A stretch of 64,000 nucleotides of DNA from Allomyces arbusculus (Eukaryota > Blastocladiomycota > Blastocladiomycetes > Blastocladiales > Blastocladiaceae): contig JADHYV010000010.1 of assembly GCA_027604705.1 (NCBI GenBank), positions 248,001 to 312,000 of the forward strand, read 5' to 3'. Positions within the stretch are counted from its first letter, which is position 1. Each line of letters opens with the position of its first letter. Shown here in pieces: positions 30,808 to 41,340 of the stretch. Below the pieces are notes generated by a model, which searched no databases, was not told the DNA's origin, and was given only the letters and a program-made list of their open reading frames with translations. The position numbers were made by a program, and so were the translations under genes.

Positions 30808-32467
30808 TTACCACACGAACGGGATCAGCTTGTACTTCACGACCTCGCAGTACTGCTCCCAGTACTTGCCGTACTTGCCGCGGCACCGCGCGTCGTCGCG
30901 GTAAATGCGCCCGACCAACAAGATCGTCATGAACGCCAGGTAAAAGTAGGGCGTAAGGTGCTCGACGCCGCACGCGAGGCACATACTCGCCGAGATGAGC
31001 AAATCGCCAAAGTAGTTGCAGTGGCGCGCAAGCCCCCAGTAGCCCGAGGTGAGCAAAATCGACGTGTGTTCCTTGCCGTCGGATGTCGTGTACTTGGGGC
31101 GGATCATGGTCGGCGGCTTGCCCCAGATCAGGCACTTGCCGTCGGTGCGGCGGACGAGGTCCTTCTGGTGGTTGACACCGCGGAAAATAGCGTACCCAGA
31201 CAGACCCAGGGCGAGGATCGCCGCAAAAATGTAGGGCGGGAGGTCGACGGGGTTCTGCGCAAGGTAGGCGCCCTGCAGCGTGTACATGAAGGGAAGCCAC
31301 ACCGAGTCGCCCCACGCGAGGTAGAAGCCAAAGTGGTCGTGGCAGATGTCTGATTGGTGCGGTGGGAGCGAGACGAGCGTTAGCATTGGGTTCAAACGAG
31401 TCGCCGAGGACCCCCCTGCTCGCAGCGAACAACAAAGACAAGAATACATACCAATGGTGCGCAGGTACCAGTCCTCGTTGTAGAAAAAGTCGAGCACGTA
31501 GAGCGCATGCAAAATATTGACGAGCACCATCGAATTGGTCACGTAGCCGAACTTGTAGTACTGCTGCACGGCAAACGAGTACGAGATCAAGGTCCAGGCA
31601 ACGATGCCCGGGCGGCCATTGTGGAACAGCTTAAAGTCAAACCACTTGCCAATGCGCGGGTTAAACTCGATGCCCATGTAGAAATCGTAAATTACGGAAC
31701 CCGAAAACTTGCGGTCTTCGGGGTGCGACGGGAACAGGTGCGCCTTGACGTAGGAGAAGAGCGCGAGCGCGTAGCCGTAGAGGTTCGCCGCAATCAGGAT
31801 CCCGCCCCAGTGGTCGGCAATGATCGACCCGCGGAAGAGCGGGAACGCTGTCGAGAGACCAATGTAGAGCACGTGCGTCACGACCCAGGCGAGCAGGCCG
31901 TTCACCTTGTAGGGCAGCAAGTTGCCGCCGGGCGTCATTTGGCCGTAGCCGATTGGCGAGGGCAGGAACTGGTAGAGCACAGCCTGGAACGCGATCCACG
32001 CGGCCGTGAGCTTGATGGCGTAGGCGTCAAAGGCAGGCAGGACGGCCCAGGCGCGGTCGAGCACAGTCGCGGCAAGCGGGATGCCCGACGTCGGCAGCGC
32101 CCACGTCGGCGGCGTGTCGAGAGCCAAGTAGAGCGCGGGCGCCGACAGGGCACCGCCAAACGAGGCAATGGCCACGTAAAAGTAGACGACGAGGAGCGGG
32201 CAGAACGCGACGATCAGGAACGAGATGAAGATGGTGAGTGGGTCGACGTCTACGAGCAGAAAACAGGAACACCACGTTGGATCAGCGACGAATTCGAAGA
32301 AGGAGAAATGCGAGCCGGGACGACGTTGGCGATTGCTTACCGCGCATGCGACCCCAGGTCTGGCCCGTCTGCGCGCTCAGAGCAGCCTTCTTGGCCGCGG
32401 CGGCATCATCTTGGGACGCGGCCTTGGCGGCGGCGGCCGCCGGAGCGGCACGCTGCTTGACGGACAT
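30808..32467 (-). CDS. DHCR7: Sterol delta-7 reductase (7-dehydrocholesterol reductase family)
   Basis: This is an ER membrane enzyme of the ERG4/ERG24/DHCR family that saturates the C7-C8 double bond of sterols with NADPH. Exon 1 (32467 to about 32341) encodes a disordered Ala/Lys-rich leader ending TGQTWGRMR. After an intron come hydrophobic spans starting LTIFISFLIVAFCPLLVVYF. Family motifs follow: YDFYMGIEFNPRIG, DFKLFHNGRPGI, DFFYNEDWYLRTI, an intron at about 31455-31350, then DICHDHFGFYLAWGDSVWLP and GYAIFRGVNHQKDLVRRTDG. After that come CLIWGKPPTMI, GYWGLARHCNYFGDLL and the family-typical end RDDARCRGKYGKYWEQYC. The NHQKDLVRRTDGKCLIWG stretch is diagnostic of DHCR7 rather than Erg4 or Erg24. 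Most fungi make ergosterol and lack this enzyme, whereas cholesterol-type sterols are known from zoosporic fungi. It is divergent from HAT1. Confidence 0.9.
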
Positions 32468-32959
32468 GGTGGTGGTGCCGGCCACTGCTGGGCGTCGACA
32501 AGTTGTTGACGCTGGTGCTGCAGCGTCCAGCCGAGGCAGTGGCAGATGCAAGGAGCGAGAGCTGGTCAGAGCTGGTCGCGTCGTCTTCTGCCGTCGTCAA
32601 CGTCGGTCGCTCGAGAGAACAGGACGCGCAAGGTGCAAGGGCGCGCAGGGCGATGTGTGTGAGCAGCGATCCGTCGGCGCCTTGTTCCAGCTTGGCGGCG
32701 GCGGCGGGGTGTGCGGTGCGATCCGCCGCATGGTTGCCCACCGCCCACATGCGATCGTTGTGCAAGGTTGATCGTTCTGACAGCTCCCCAACCGCGTCTC
32801 ATCGCGACCACTTCGCCCGGCTCCGCCGTCACCACACCAGCAAACGGCCATCCCGGAAATTATTCGACTTCGGGGAGCGTGATTAGTGCACGACGAGAAC
32901 GAGTGATCAGCCAACCAGCAAGCCGGCAGCAGCGCGCACGACCGTTCTGACCCGCCACC
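32468..32959. promoter_or_regulatory. Shared divergent promoter region of DHCR7 and HAT1 genes
   Basis: About 490 bp separate the two start codons, and no gene lies between them. HAT1 has a strong initiation context (gccaccATG). No TATA box was recognised. Confidence 0.45.
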
Positions 32960-34517
32960 ATGAGCTCAGGTTCGACCAATCACGGCCAGACAGTGCCCCG
33001 ACGCTTCCCAACGCCGTCCAAATTGACCATGACCCGCGCCATGGGACCTGTCCCCTTTGTCCAGATGCTCTGATTGACACGACGGCGCGCTCCACGCAGG
33101 GCTGGCTCTACGACACCAACGCCATGGTGAAAATCGAGCTCTTGCGCCGCCCAACCGTCTCCGACCCGCCGAATTCGAGCCGCGACGACGACGAGGACGA
33201 CGACGAGCAAAGCAATGGCGAGAATCTGGATCAGGACCCGCCCGCCTGGTCTTTCCACCCAGTCTACACCTACCCGTTCTACGGTACCGACCAGCAAATT
33301 GCTGGATACCGCAACCCACGCGTCGTGATCCGGTCCTCGGCCGCCAGCTTGACCACCCACGTGGCCGCGACTTACGACACCAAGAGCCACGAGGCCATGC
33401 TCGACCTCGTCCAGCCCTTGCTCGAGTATTTGCCGAGCGACCTGATCCACGACGATGTCGCCTTTGCCAAGGCGCTCGCCAACGATGTCAAGTTCACGCC
33501 ACCAGGCAACGTCGTGCTTGAGTACGAGACGGAAAACGGAGCGCAGTTCCAGTTGTTTGAGGTGCGACTTGCGCTCCTGCCCCGTGCTCTCGTTTCGTGC
33601 AAGACTGACCACCCGTTCTTGCCAAATTACAGTGCACCGCATCGACGCCCGGCTTCCCCACTCTCTACGACCGCCTCAAGATCTTTGCCATGTACTTTAT
33701 CGAAGCCGCGACACCCGTCGACGTGACCGACCCGGCATGGACCTTCTACCTGCTCTACCGGCGGCACCCGTCGTCATCCTCTTCGCACCTACCCTTCGAA
33801 TTCGCCGGTCTCTTTTCCAGCTACTCGTTCTTCCTGTTCCCTGACCGCACGCGGAAACGCATTTCGCAAGTCCTGATCCTGCCGCCATTCCAGCGTCAAG
33901 GCCACGCCGCGCGCATCTACGCGTACCTGCACCGCACTGCCATGGCCGACGCGCAAATCGGCGAGCTCGCCGTCGAAGACCCGTCCGAGGCGTTTGATGT
34001 CTTGCGCGACGTGAGCGACCTGCGGCTGTTCCTGCACGGACCCGTCCCGGGCCGGCCGGACTCGGACCGCGGGCTCGTGGCGGTCCCGGAAGTCGATCTG
34101 GCCACTGTTACGACCACCAATGACAAGCACACGGTCACATGGGACCCGCTCGCGGCCCGATCCGCACCGAAGCTCATTTGGAATCGCAAGCACGACATCC
34201 TCCGGCTTTGCACGCACGACGTCAAGCAAGCGCGCGTTCGCGGTCTGCGTGCGTTTGCCAAGTTGCAGCCGAGGCAAGCAGAGCGCGTTTACGAAATGCT
34301 GGTGCTCAACGAGGCCGTGCCTGCGGGATCGCGGCGTGCACCGCCCGCAGCGTTCCGACGTATGGTCAAGGCCCGGATCTACCGCGCGCACAAGGACGCA
34401 CTCGAGGCGGTGGCTGACGACGAGCAGCGCAAGGAGCTCGTGCATGAGACATATCTCCAGGTTCTCGATGAGTACCTCGGGCACTTGCGGCTCGCGCGGC
34501 GCGCGGGGGCGGCGTGA
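32960..34517 (+). CDS. HAT1: Histone acetyltransferase type B catalytic subunit
   Basis: HAT1 acetylates newly made histone H4 at K5 and K12 with its WD40 partner. From ATG 32960 the first coding exon appears to be only 10 nt. Splicing to the AG near 33069 gives MSSDALIDTT followed by GWLYDTNAMVKIELL, which aligns with the N-terminus of yeast Hat1. Next come FHPVYTYPFYGTDQQIAGY and HDDVAFAKALANDV. A second intron (33560-33631) leads to PGFPTLYDRLKIFAMYFIEA and DPAWTFYLLYRR. The acetyl-CoA site is VLILPPFQRQGHAARIYAYL, and LAVEDPSEAFDVLRDVSDL holds the catalytic-region acidic residues. The C-terminal helices end at 34517. The 5' splice donor is non-canonical beyond GT, so the first exon is an inference. 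Confidence 0.88.
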
Positions 34518-34945
34518 TGGATGAAAGACGAGTGGGCGTGAATATAGCACGGTTTCGGCACTGAAATGAAATGGGTATAACGTCGTGCATATCCGGCCGG
34601 CAGGCCAGTCCCAACCGCATCTGAGAATCAAACCACGCGCTGTCACGCGCGACGTTGCGAAATGGAGCTATCGCGTTGTCAGGAGCTCTTTTGACCTGTA
34701 CTCTGATCGTGTTGCGATGCGCGCCTTGCGCTGCGACGTAGGCGCCACCTGTTGGACGTGGTTGGTGCTTTTCATGTTGCAAGCTTCCGCTCGATCGTGA
34801 TCCACGCGTTTTTCTCCACCGACCCCGCGCGCTTCTTGGACTCGCTGCAGTACGACGCGCCCGAAGCCCCGACTACGAGAGGGAACAGTAAGACAAGCGC
34901 TATACCATTCTCATTTGCACCATCCATGTGACACGGCCGATCGCT
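34518..34945. other. Intergenic region between HAT1 and L2HGDH
   Basis: About 430 bp between tandem plus-strand genes. It contains the HAT1 3' end and the promoter of the next gene. I see nothing further. Confidence 0.35.
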
Positions 34946-36370
34946 ATGATGATCACGACATTTCGCAGCCAAACACCAAGAATCACGACGCGCACGTCCG
35001 TCACGGCACTAGCATGGGCATCCGCTCTCGCATCCCGGCGACAAATCTCGACGAGCGCGCCCAGTCACGATACTCCTGCAAGCCCGAATAACAGCACTCA
35101 AGCCGATCGTCCAACCGGTCCCGCCGACGTGCATGCACACGTAGCCGTTATCGGTGCCGGCGCCGTCGGGCTCGCGACTGGTTCGCGCCTCGCTCGCTTA
35201 CTCGCTCCGACTGGCCGATCCGTCGTCGTTCTCGACAAGGAGCGGCATGTTGGCACGCACAGTTCGTCGCGCAACTCGGAAGTGATCCATGCCGGCCTCT
35301 ACTATCCCGCCGACTCGCTCAAGATGCGGCTGTGCCTGCGCGGCAAGGAACTGTTGTACCAGTTTTGCCGCGACCACGGCATCAACCACGCGCCATGCGG
35401 AAAGTGGGTCGTCGGAGGGGACTCTGAGCATGCGGCGAGGACGCTTGGCGCGATCGAAGCGCATGCGGCGCGGTTTGGGATTCCGCTGGAGCGTGTAGAT
35501 TTGGTGGAGGCGAGGAAGGAGCAGCCGAATTTGAGCCGCAGTATCACGCGTGTCTTGTCGAGTCCGTCGACGGGAATCGTTGCGTCACACGAGTACATGG
35601 ATCGGCTCGCGCAAATGGTCGGCGAGTCGGGTGCAGGGCACGTCGCGACGAGTACCAAGGTGGAGGACGTCGTGTACGACGCGGCGCGCGACACGTACCG
35701 GCTCACGGTCCGCAACGCCGACAACGATGGTGATTTGTGGACGCTCGACGCGGATATGGTCGTGAACGCTGCGGGCGTTTGGTCCGACTGCGTGTTCCGT
35801 ACGGCATGGACGTCTGTTGCCGGCCCCTACGCGCCGCGGAACGCCGACCCACTGCACCCGCTCTCAATTCAAATGTACCCAACGCGCGGGCGGTACTTCA
35901 AGCTGTTGCGGAACCAGTCTGTGCACCGCGTGCACCGGCTGCTCTACCCCGTCCCGGACGCGAACTTGACGTCACTCGGTGTGCACGCGACCGTCGATCT
36001 GCAGGGCGCGGCCAAGTTTGGGCCGGACGTCGAGTTCTTGCCGGTCGACGAGCGCGAAGACTACCGCATTACCGAAGAGGTCAATTCGGACCGGATGGAG
36101 GCGCTGCGTTTGCGATTCCATGCGGCGATTAGCCAGTACCTCGACGGGATCGAGGTGCAGGACCTGGAGTACGACTACTGCGGGATCCGCGCCAAAATCA
36201 CGCCGCCGGGCATGCCCGCGCGCGATTTTATTATCGATCGCGCCGATCGGTACGGGCTGCCTCGGTGGGTGAATGCGATTGGCGTTGAGAGTCCCGGGTT
36301 GACGAGCTCGTTGGCGGTCGGCGAGCATATTGCGCAGTTGCTGGGTGTGGAACCGATGCATGAGAAGTGA
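34946..36370 (+). CDS. L2HGDH: L-2-hydroxyglutarate dehydrogenase, mitochondrial
   Basis: A FAD enzyme that oxidises L-2-hydroxyglutarate to 2-oxoglutarate, a metabolite-repair step in mitochondria. It is a single exon of 474 residues from ATG 34946; the frame extends to 34928 without an ATG. The N-terminus is Arg/Ser/Thr-rich and lacks acidic residues (TFRSQTPRITTRTSV), as expected of a mitochondrial leader. The FAD fold starts VAVIGAGAVGLATGSRLARL. Family motifs follow: GTHSSSRNSEVIHAGLYYP, KMRLCLRGKELLYQFC, ADMVVNAAGVWSD, MYPTRGRYFKLL, HRLLYPVPDANLTSLGVHAT, YDYCGIRAKI and a C-terminal FAD contact VNAIGVESPGLTSSLAVGE. Length and motifs are intact. Confidence 0.92.
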   Translation: MMITTFRSQTPRITTRTSVTALAWASALASRRQISTSAPSHDTPASPNNSTQADRPTGPADVHAHVAVIGAGAVGLATGSRLARLLAPTGRSVVVLDKERHVGTHSSSRNSEVIHAGLYYPADSLKMRLCLRGKELLYQFCRDHGINHAPCGKWVVGGDSEHAARTLGAIEAHAARFGIPLERVDLVEARKEQPNLSRSITRVLSSPSTGIVASHEYMDRLAQMVGESGAGHVATSTKVEDVVYDAARDTYRLTVRNADNDGDLWTLDADMVVNAAGVWSDCVFRTAWTSVAGPYAPRNADPLHPLSIQMYPTRGRYFKLLRNQSVHRVHRLLYPVPDANLTSLGVHATVDLQGAAKFGPDVEFLPVDEREDYRITEEVNSDRMEALRLRFHAAISQYLDGIEVQDLEYDYCGIRAKITPPGMPARDFIIDRADRYGLPRWVNAIGVESPGLTSSLAVGEHIAQLLGVEPMHEK

Positions 36371-36487
36371 AGGTGGTGTGGAGCGCGTGGAGCGTGAGCA
36401 GTGGAGAGCGTCCAAAACTTGTACGAATGTGTATTCCAGAAACGAATAAACAAAGAAAGAAGCACACCCACCCCACGCCCACCCAGC

Positions 36488-38600
36488 TCATGCATTGAGC
36501 ACTTGAACCAATGTTGCCGACCCCTTGGCGCCCGACGCCTCGATTTCGGCCACGTGCGGTGCCAGGACTTTGATGGCTTCATCCTTGGTCGCATCGGCCT
36601 CGCACAGCGCAAGCGCAACAAACGTGCCCGCACCCGTCGCCAAGTCAAGCAGCTGCTCCGGCAACAGGCCCTTGAAGATACGTGCGGCGAATGCGCTGCA
36701 CGTCTCGCGAATCGTGGCATCGAGTTCAGCGTGGCCCTCATCCGTGTACCCTTCCTTGACCTTGGCCTTGCCCTGGTTCCGTGCCCACGCGGCATGGTAC
36801 TGGACAAGGGCCTTGACGTTGCGCAGGAACGTGTCGTCGCGGTCGCCCGACCGCAGCGCGTCGACAATATCGTCCAACGCCGCGTCCTTGGCGTGCGCGT
36901 CGTTCGGGAACCGCGTGCGCACGAGCACCTCGACGGCAAACGGCGCGAGCTCCGGGTCCTTGAGCCAATCGATCAAGTGCTTGGACGTGGCCTCGAGCAA
37001 TGCGGGCGAGACGGCATCGAGCAGTTCCGTGTACCGGCGGTAGGGATCCTTCTTACCCTGCTGTACGAGCGCGTCGAGCACGACCGGCGCAAACTGGCGC
37101 GTCGACCGGCCCACGAGCATGAACAGGACCGTCTTGCGCAGGTACTTGTTCTCGGCGAGGGCCGACCAATCAATCTCCTTCAAGATCGTCGTCGCCGACA
37201 GTTTCGTATCGTCGACCGTGTCGAGGAACTGGAGCAGCACCCAGTGGCCGTACTCTTCGCTGGCGATCTTCATGATGTAGTCCTTGAACCCCTTGGCAAT
37301 CGTCTTGCGGTCCTTGGCCGACCCGTATGTGATCGCGCGCATCGCGAGCAGTGCGCCCTCGCGGTTGTGCAGGATCGCAACGAGTTCTGGGTGCAGCGAC
37401 TCGAAGAGCGTCGACCGCTCGGCGTCCGAGGCCAAGTCAACGTAGTCGAGGGCAATGCGCTGCACGATCGTCAAGTCGCCGAGAATGCCCTTTTCAATGC
37501 ATGGCCGGATCACCGTGAGCAGATTGTGCAAAATCTGCTTCTTGTCGTGCTTTTGGACAATCTCGGCGAGCGGCACGTCCGTCTTGAACGTGCGGTACTC
37601 GGGGTGGTAAAACTCTTGCAGCATATGGTGCTTTTCCTTGGCGTTGCAGTAGTCGGAGAAGATGCCCTCGATCACGTAGCACGCGATCAGGTGGCGAATG
37701 TTCTTGGGCAGCTGGCCCTTGAACTCGCCAATGATCATGGGGCGGACGGCAGCGCTGTGGCGTCAGCGGGTCAGTTCAGTCAAGCGAAGCGGCGGCCACT
37801 GGGGCGGTGGAGAAGACGTACGTGTACTTGAGCAAGCGCAGCGTCATGAACCGGCCGTACATGGATCGGCTCAGCTCAACAAAGCGGCCCTTGAGCTCCT
37901 GCGCAATCTGCTGGCGCTGCTCTTCGTTGCCGTACTTGACCATGCACTGCACGATGCGCGACGCGTCGTGCTTGAAGATGAGCTGTGAACAGCGCATGTC
38001 GCCGGTCAGTTCCTCGTCCACTAAGCATTCCCGAGCCACATCTACCCTCTTGCCAAAACGCACCTCGGTGATGCGGCCCTTGGCTTGCTCCATCATCTGC
38101 GTCATGAGCGTCTCGCGGTCCTCGCTCGGCAAATCATGGCGCCGCAGCCGCTCCCACTGCTTCTTGAGCGCAATCACGAGCGGGTAGGCCGGGTCCTTGG
38201 CCTTACGCAGCGTCTTGAGCTCGCTCTGCTGCTTGCGCGACTCGCGCTGCGCCTCCCTGTCGTGCGCCGACCGTTGCTTGGGCGCAGCTGCAGCCGCCGA
38301 GTCGCCGCCATCCACGTCCATGTCCTCGTCGGTGATGAACCCATCGTCCCCATCGGCCGCATCGTCCCACTCGTCGTCGGACGTGGGCACGGGCGCCTTG
38401 CGCTCAACAATCGGCTGCTTCTTGGGCGCCGAGACGGGAGTCTTGGCCGGCGCGGATTTCGGGGCGGGTTTCGCGCTGGGCTTGCCGCCCGCGGATTTCG
38501 TGAAGGCGGGTTTCGTGTTCGCGGCGGTCTTTTGCTTCTTGACGGCGGCGCCGTCGTTGGAACTGGCGCGGTCGCGCTTAGTTGCGCGTTTTGGCGGCAT
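36488..38600 (-). CDS. Pumilio-family RNA-binding protein Puf6/PUM3
   Basis: A nucleolar PUF-repeat protein that binds double-stranded RNA or DNA without base specificity and works in 60S subunit assembly. The start is ATG 38600 (MPPKRATKRDRAS). A Lys/Ala-rich basic leader of about 70 residues and an acidic stretch (DDEWDDAADGDDGFITDED) precede the helical repeat domain. An intron near 38062-37989 restores GRITE-LIFKHDASRIVQCMV, the first PUF-like repeat, and a second intron near 37800-37745 follows LRLLKY. Further repeats include KNIRHLIACYVIEGIF, EYGHWVLLQFLDTVDD and NKYLRKTVLFMLVG. The C-terminal CPL region is complete (ILGDLTIVQRIALDYVDLA; LATGAGTFVALALCEAD). The protein ends TLVQVLNA. 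No targeting signal other than the basic leader is seen. Confidence 0.9.
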
Positions 38601-39003
38601 GGTGTTGGTGTCGGCTTTGGGATCTCGGGGTTCGTGCTGCTTGAGTGCCTTGTGATCAGAATACACGACGCGACCGACATGAGCAGGGTGAGTGTTAATT
38701 AGGTCCCGTGACAGCAGGTGACCTGTTGCCATGATTTTTCCACGCTGATTGCTCAGCGATGACCAACAAATGTGTGCCTCCCGGCATTCAGCGCAATCGC
38801 GTGCGAAGGCGAGTTGATACTTGCGTGCCCCACTGCAGCGACAGACCCCTAAGCGTAATGATCACTGGGGACTGGGTGTAACAGGCAACTGCTGACCCTG
38901 AAGCCGCGGCGTGCAGCGGAGTGACCCGAATGTGATTCTAGAGCAAAAAGTTGTGGTCTAAAACCATTCAGTACCCGCGCCACAGGCAGACGCCCGCAAA
39001 ATA
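38601..39003. other. Region between Puf6 gene and tRNA gene
   Basis: About 400 bp. It holds the Puf6/PUM3 promoter and, at the far end, a TTTT-type stop for the tRNA transcript just below 39004 (minus strand). No other gene was seen. Confidence 0.4.
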
Positions 39004-39085
39004 CGACAACGACAGGATTCGAACCTGTGCAGGCAGAGCCTAATTGATTTCTAGTCAATCTCCTTAACCACTCGGACACGTTGTC
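39004..39085 (-). tRNA. tRNA-Ser (anticodon AGA)
   Basis: An 82-nt cloverleaf on the minus strand. The acceptor arms are GACAACG and CGTTGTC with discriminator G. The D-arm/A-box is TGTCCGAGTGG, the anticodon stem-loop ATTGA-CTAGAAA-TCAAT has anticodon AGA, a long class II variable arm follows, and the T-arm/B-box is GGTTCGAATCC. There is no intron and no encoded CCA. A short T run downstream (TATTTTG) can end RNA polymerase III transcription. Confidence 0.95.
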
Positions 39086-39385
39086 GTTACTGCGGCTTCA
39101 GCGTGGTTATTGACAATAGACAAAACCTGTATTGAGCAACAACACGTCGAAGCTCCTGCAGTCCCTGGACGCCAGCCTTGGAGCCTTGGGGGTTGTGATT
39201 GCCCTGGCTGGGGCGTTGACGCTCCGTCATCTGTGGCTGTCTCCGAGACCTCGATCAATCCTCCGTGGCTGTCTCCATGGTCTCGATCAATTCACAATCC
39301 AAGCGGCTCGGCTTTGTTCAAGAGTCCATAGCTGCCAAAAAACGATGTGCCACTCATAAAACGAAATTTCACTCCGCACGACTCA
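39086..39385. other. Spacer between tRNA-Ser and next minus-strand gene
   Basis: About 300 bp. Near 39225-39285 a short imperfect repeat is visible (ctgtggctgtctccgagacctcgatcaat versus ccgtggctgtctccatggtctcgatcaat). Nothing else was seen. Confidence 0.4.
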
Positions 39386-41340
39386 CTACAAAGCACCGCC
39401 AACGCGTCCCGCAAGCACGATCGCGCGCGCGACCAGCGCCGCACCCACATTATCTCCCACCACGGCCCGCTCCAGCACTTCCACGGCGCGCTGCACAGCG
39501 CGAATCGCCCACGCCGTATCCTCGACCCGCTGCGTTGCCGCCGCAGCCGCCGCGTCCACACCCTCAGACGCCGCGAGTCGCGCGGGTTCGTTCAGCGGCG
39601 CCGCTGCAAACCCACCAAGCGCAAGCCGATCGCCTGCAGCTCCACGCACGACCTGCCGCTTGGTCAACGCGCCCACGACCGCAGCCCACGGGTCCAGGAA
39701 CGCCTGCTTGCCGACGTCATCGTCGACGAGCGCGACCACATCTGCGAGCCCGACAGCCGCGACGCTCAGCTCGCGCGTCGTGTAGGCCGCGTCGTTGCCG
39801 GCAAGGGCGCCCGCGGTGAGGAGCGCTGACCACTGCGTGATGGCAAACACGCGCAAGTGCGTCCACGCGGTACGCGCGCGCATATCGGCGTGCGACTCAG
39901 CACTGGCTCGCGTCGTGCACGCGAGCGTGCCCGCAAACGTCGCGACCGCGAGCCGCTGCGGGACTTCGTCGGCGGTCGCGCCGTCCTCGTCGTCATCGAC
40001 GGCTGCGGCCCACTGCACGACGAGAGACGCGGCCGCGCGCACGACCTCGCCCACACGCGCATCCTTGGTTTCGGCGTAGTGCTCGGCGAGCGCCTGTAGT
40101 GCGTGCATCGACTGGCTCATCGGGTGGTCGTCGGCGGTATCGTACCCGCCCGCTGCGGCCGCGTACGCGGGCGCCACGAGCCGCGTCGACCGATGGCCTG
40201 ATGGCGGTGGTGGAGGGTGGCCAGGCCATCGCGGGTCCACGAAGAAGTAGGCGTCGACGACAAACCGGTCGGTCCCGTCAACGGTGCGCAGGCGCGAGTG
40301 CAGGGCCGTAGCGAGCCCCTCGATCCACGCCGCGACTTGCGCGGGATTGTTGATCCCACTGTCGCTTCTGGTCCCATAGCTGTTGGCCTCGAGCTCGTGG
40401 CGGTGGAGAAAGAGCGAGCGCAGGAGAAGGCCGACATGCGCGGTCGTGCAGGGCGACTGCAGCGCGAGCGGGCTGATAATCAGGCCAGCCCCGTTCCCCG
40501 GGGGCCATTGCACGAGCACCGATGTGTAGTGCGTGAGCACCGATGACACGGTGAACTGGAACTGCTTCCGGAGCTGCGCGGGGTCCTTGCCGGAGCCGAA
40601 TTCAAGAGGCAGCGTTTGCGTAGACGACCCGTTGGTGCCGGTCGACGAAAACAGTTTCTGGAACGCAACGAGCGATTGGAGTTCTGTGAATCGTTTCCTT
40701 TGATCAGTTTCTAGCTCGTACAAGCCCAAACGCGCCAGAAAACTCACTGAAGCGTACCGGCAATCGGATCATTCACGAGGACGCGCCCGCTATGCAGCGG
40801 CCGGCGGTACAGCGCCGGCGTGTACTGGTAGTAAAGCCGGCGCGTGTTCGGGTTTACGGCCGTGCCAACAATCCATTCCTGGGCGAGCCGCAGCGTAGCG
40901 GCCAGCTTGTCGTGCGCGTCTGCAATCGTTTCACGCGTCCATTCCGCGTCTTGCGCGGCAACCGCGGCAGCTGGCAAAATCGACGCGGTGGGGCGCGCTT
41001 CATTGGCGCGTGTGGTCGATGCCGACCAGGCGAGCACCGACTGCTGCTCGAGCGGCGACCGTGGTGTGAGCGCGGCTAGCGTAAACTCGCCGTCGAGCGC
41101 CGTGATCACGTTGCCCGTGGACGTGGGGCGCGGGCGGCGCGCGTGCGGTTCGGGATTTGCCGACGGCGGCGAGAGCACAGGGAACGGCTTGGCGGGTGCG
41201 ACGCGACTGTGCTGATGGTGGTGGTGCCAGCCGAGCGCGGGCGGGGTCACGGAGCGCGGTGACGTCGGGACAGATACGGGGTGGTGCATAGCCGGCTTGA
41301 TCGCGTCGGAGGTCGGACAGGTGGTTGAGAAGCGAAGCAT
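39386..41340 (-). CDS. Unknown conserved-looking alpha-helical protein
   Basis: Two exons. ATG 41340 (MLRFSTTCPTSDAI) begins a disordered leader of about 90 residues. A helical part follows (WTRETIADAHDKLAATLRLA, then VNPNTRRLYYQYTPALYRRP). An intron of about 75 nt with donor GTACGC after VNDPIAG and acceptor TTCACAG joins to ELQSLVAFQKLFSS. Exon 2 is long and helical: FQFTVSSVLTHYTSVLVQWP, TAHVGLLLRSLFLHRHELEA, AAWIEGLATALHSRL, FVVDAYFFVDPRWPGHPP and many Ala/Val-rich helices to the stop at 39386. Total length is about 620 residues. It looks like a HEAT-type scaffold; no family was recognised. Retaining the intron would cause an early stop, which supports splicing. Confidence 0.65.

Noticed and set aside
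36401-37831. A 476-codon plus-strand frame across the Puf6/PUM3 gene
   Set aside because: It is the mirror of the well-supported Puf6 exon and shows only low-complexity Arg/Leu/Val sequence.
39795-40546. Long plus-strand frames opposite the unknown helical-protein gene
   Set aside because: GC-rich coding DNA leaves the opposite strand open; these frames give Arg/His-rich noise without islands of protein-like sequence.
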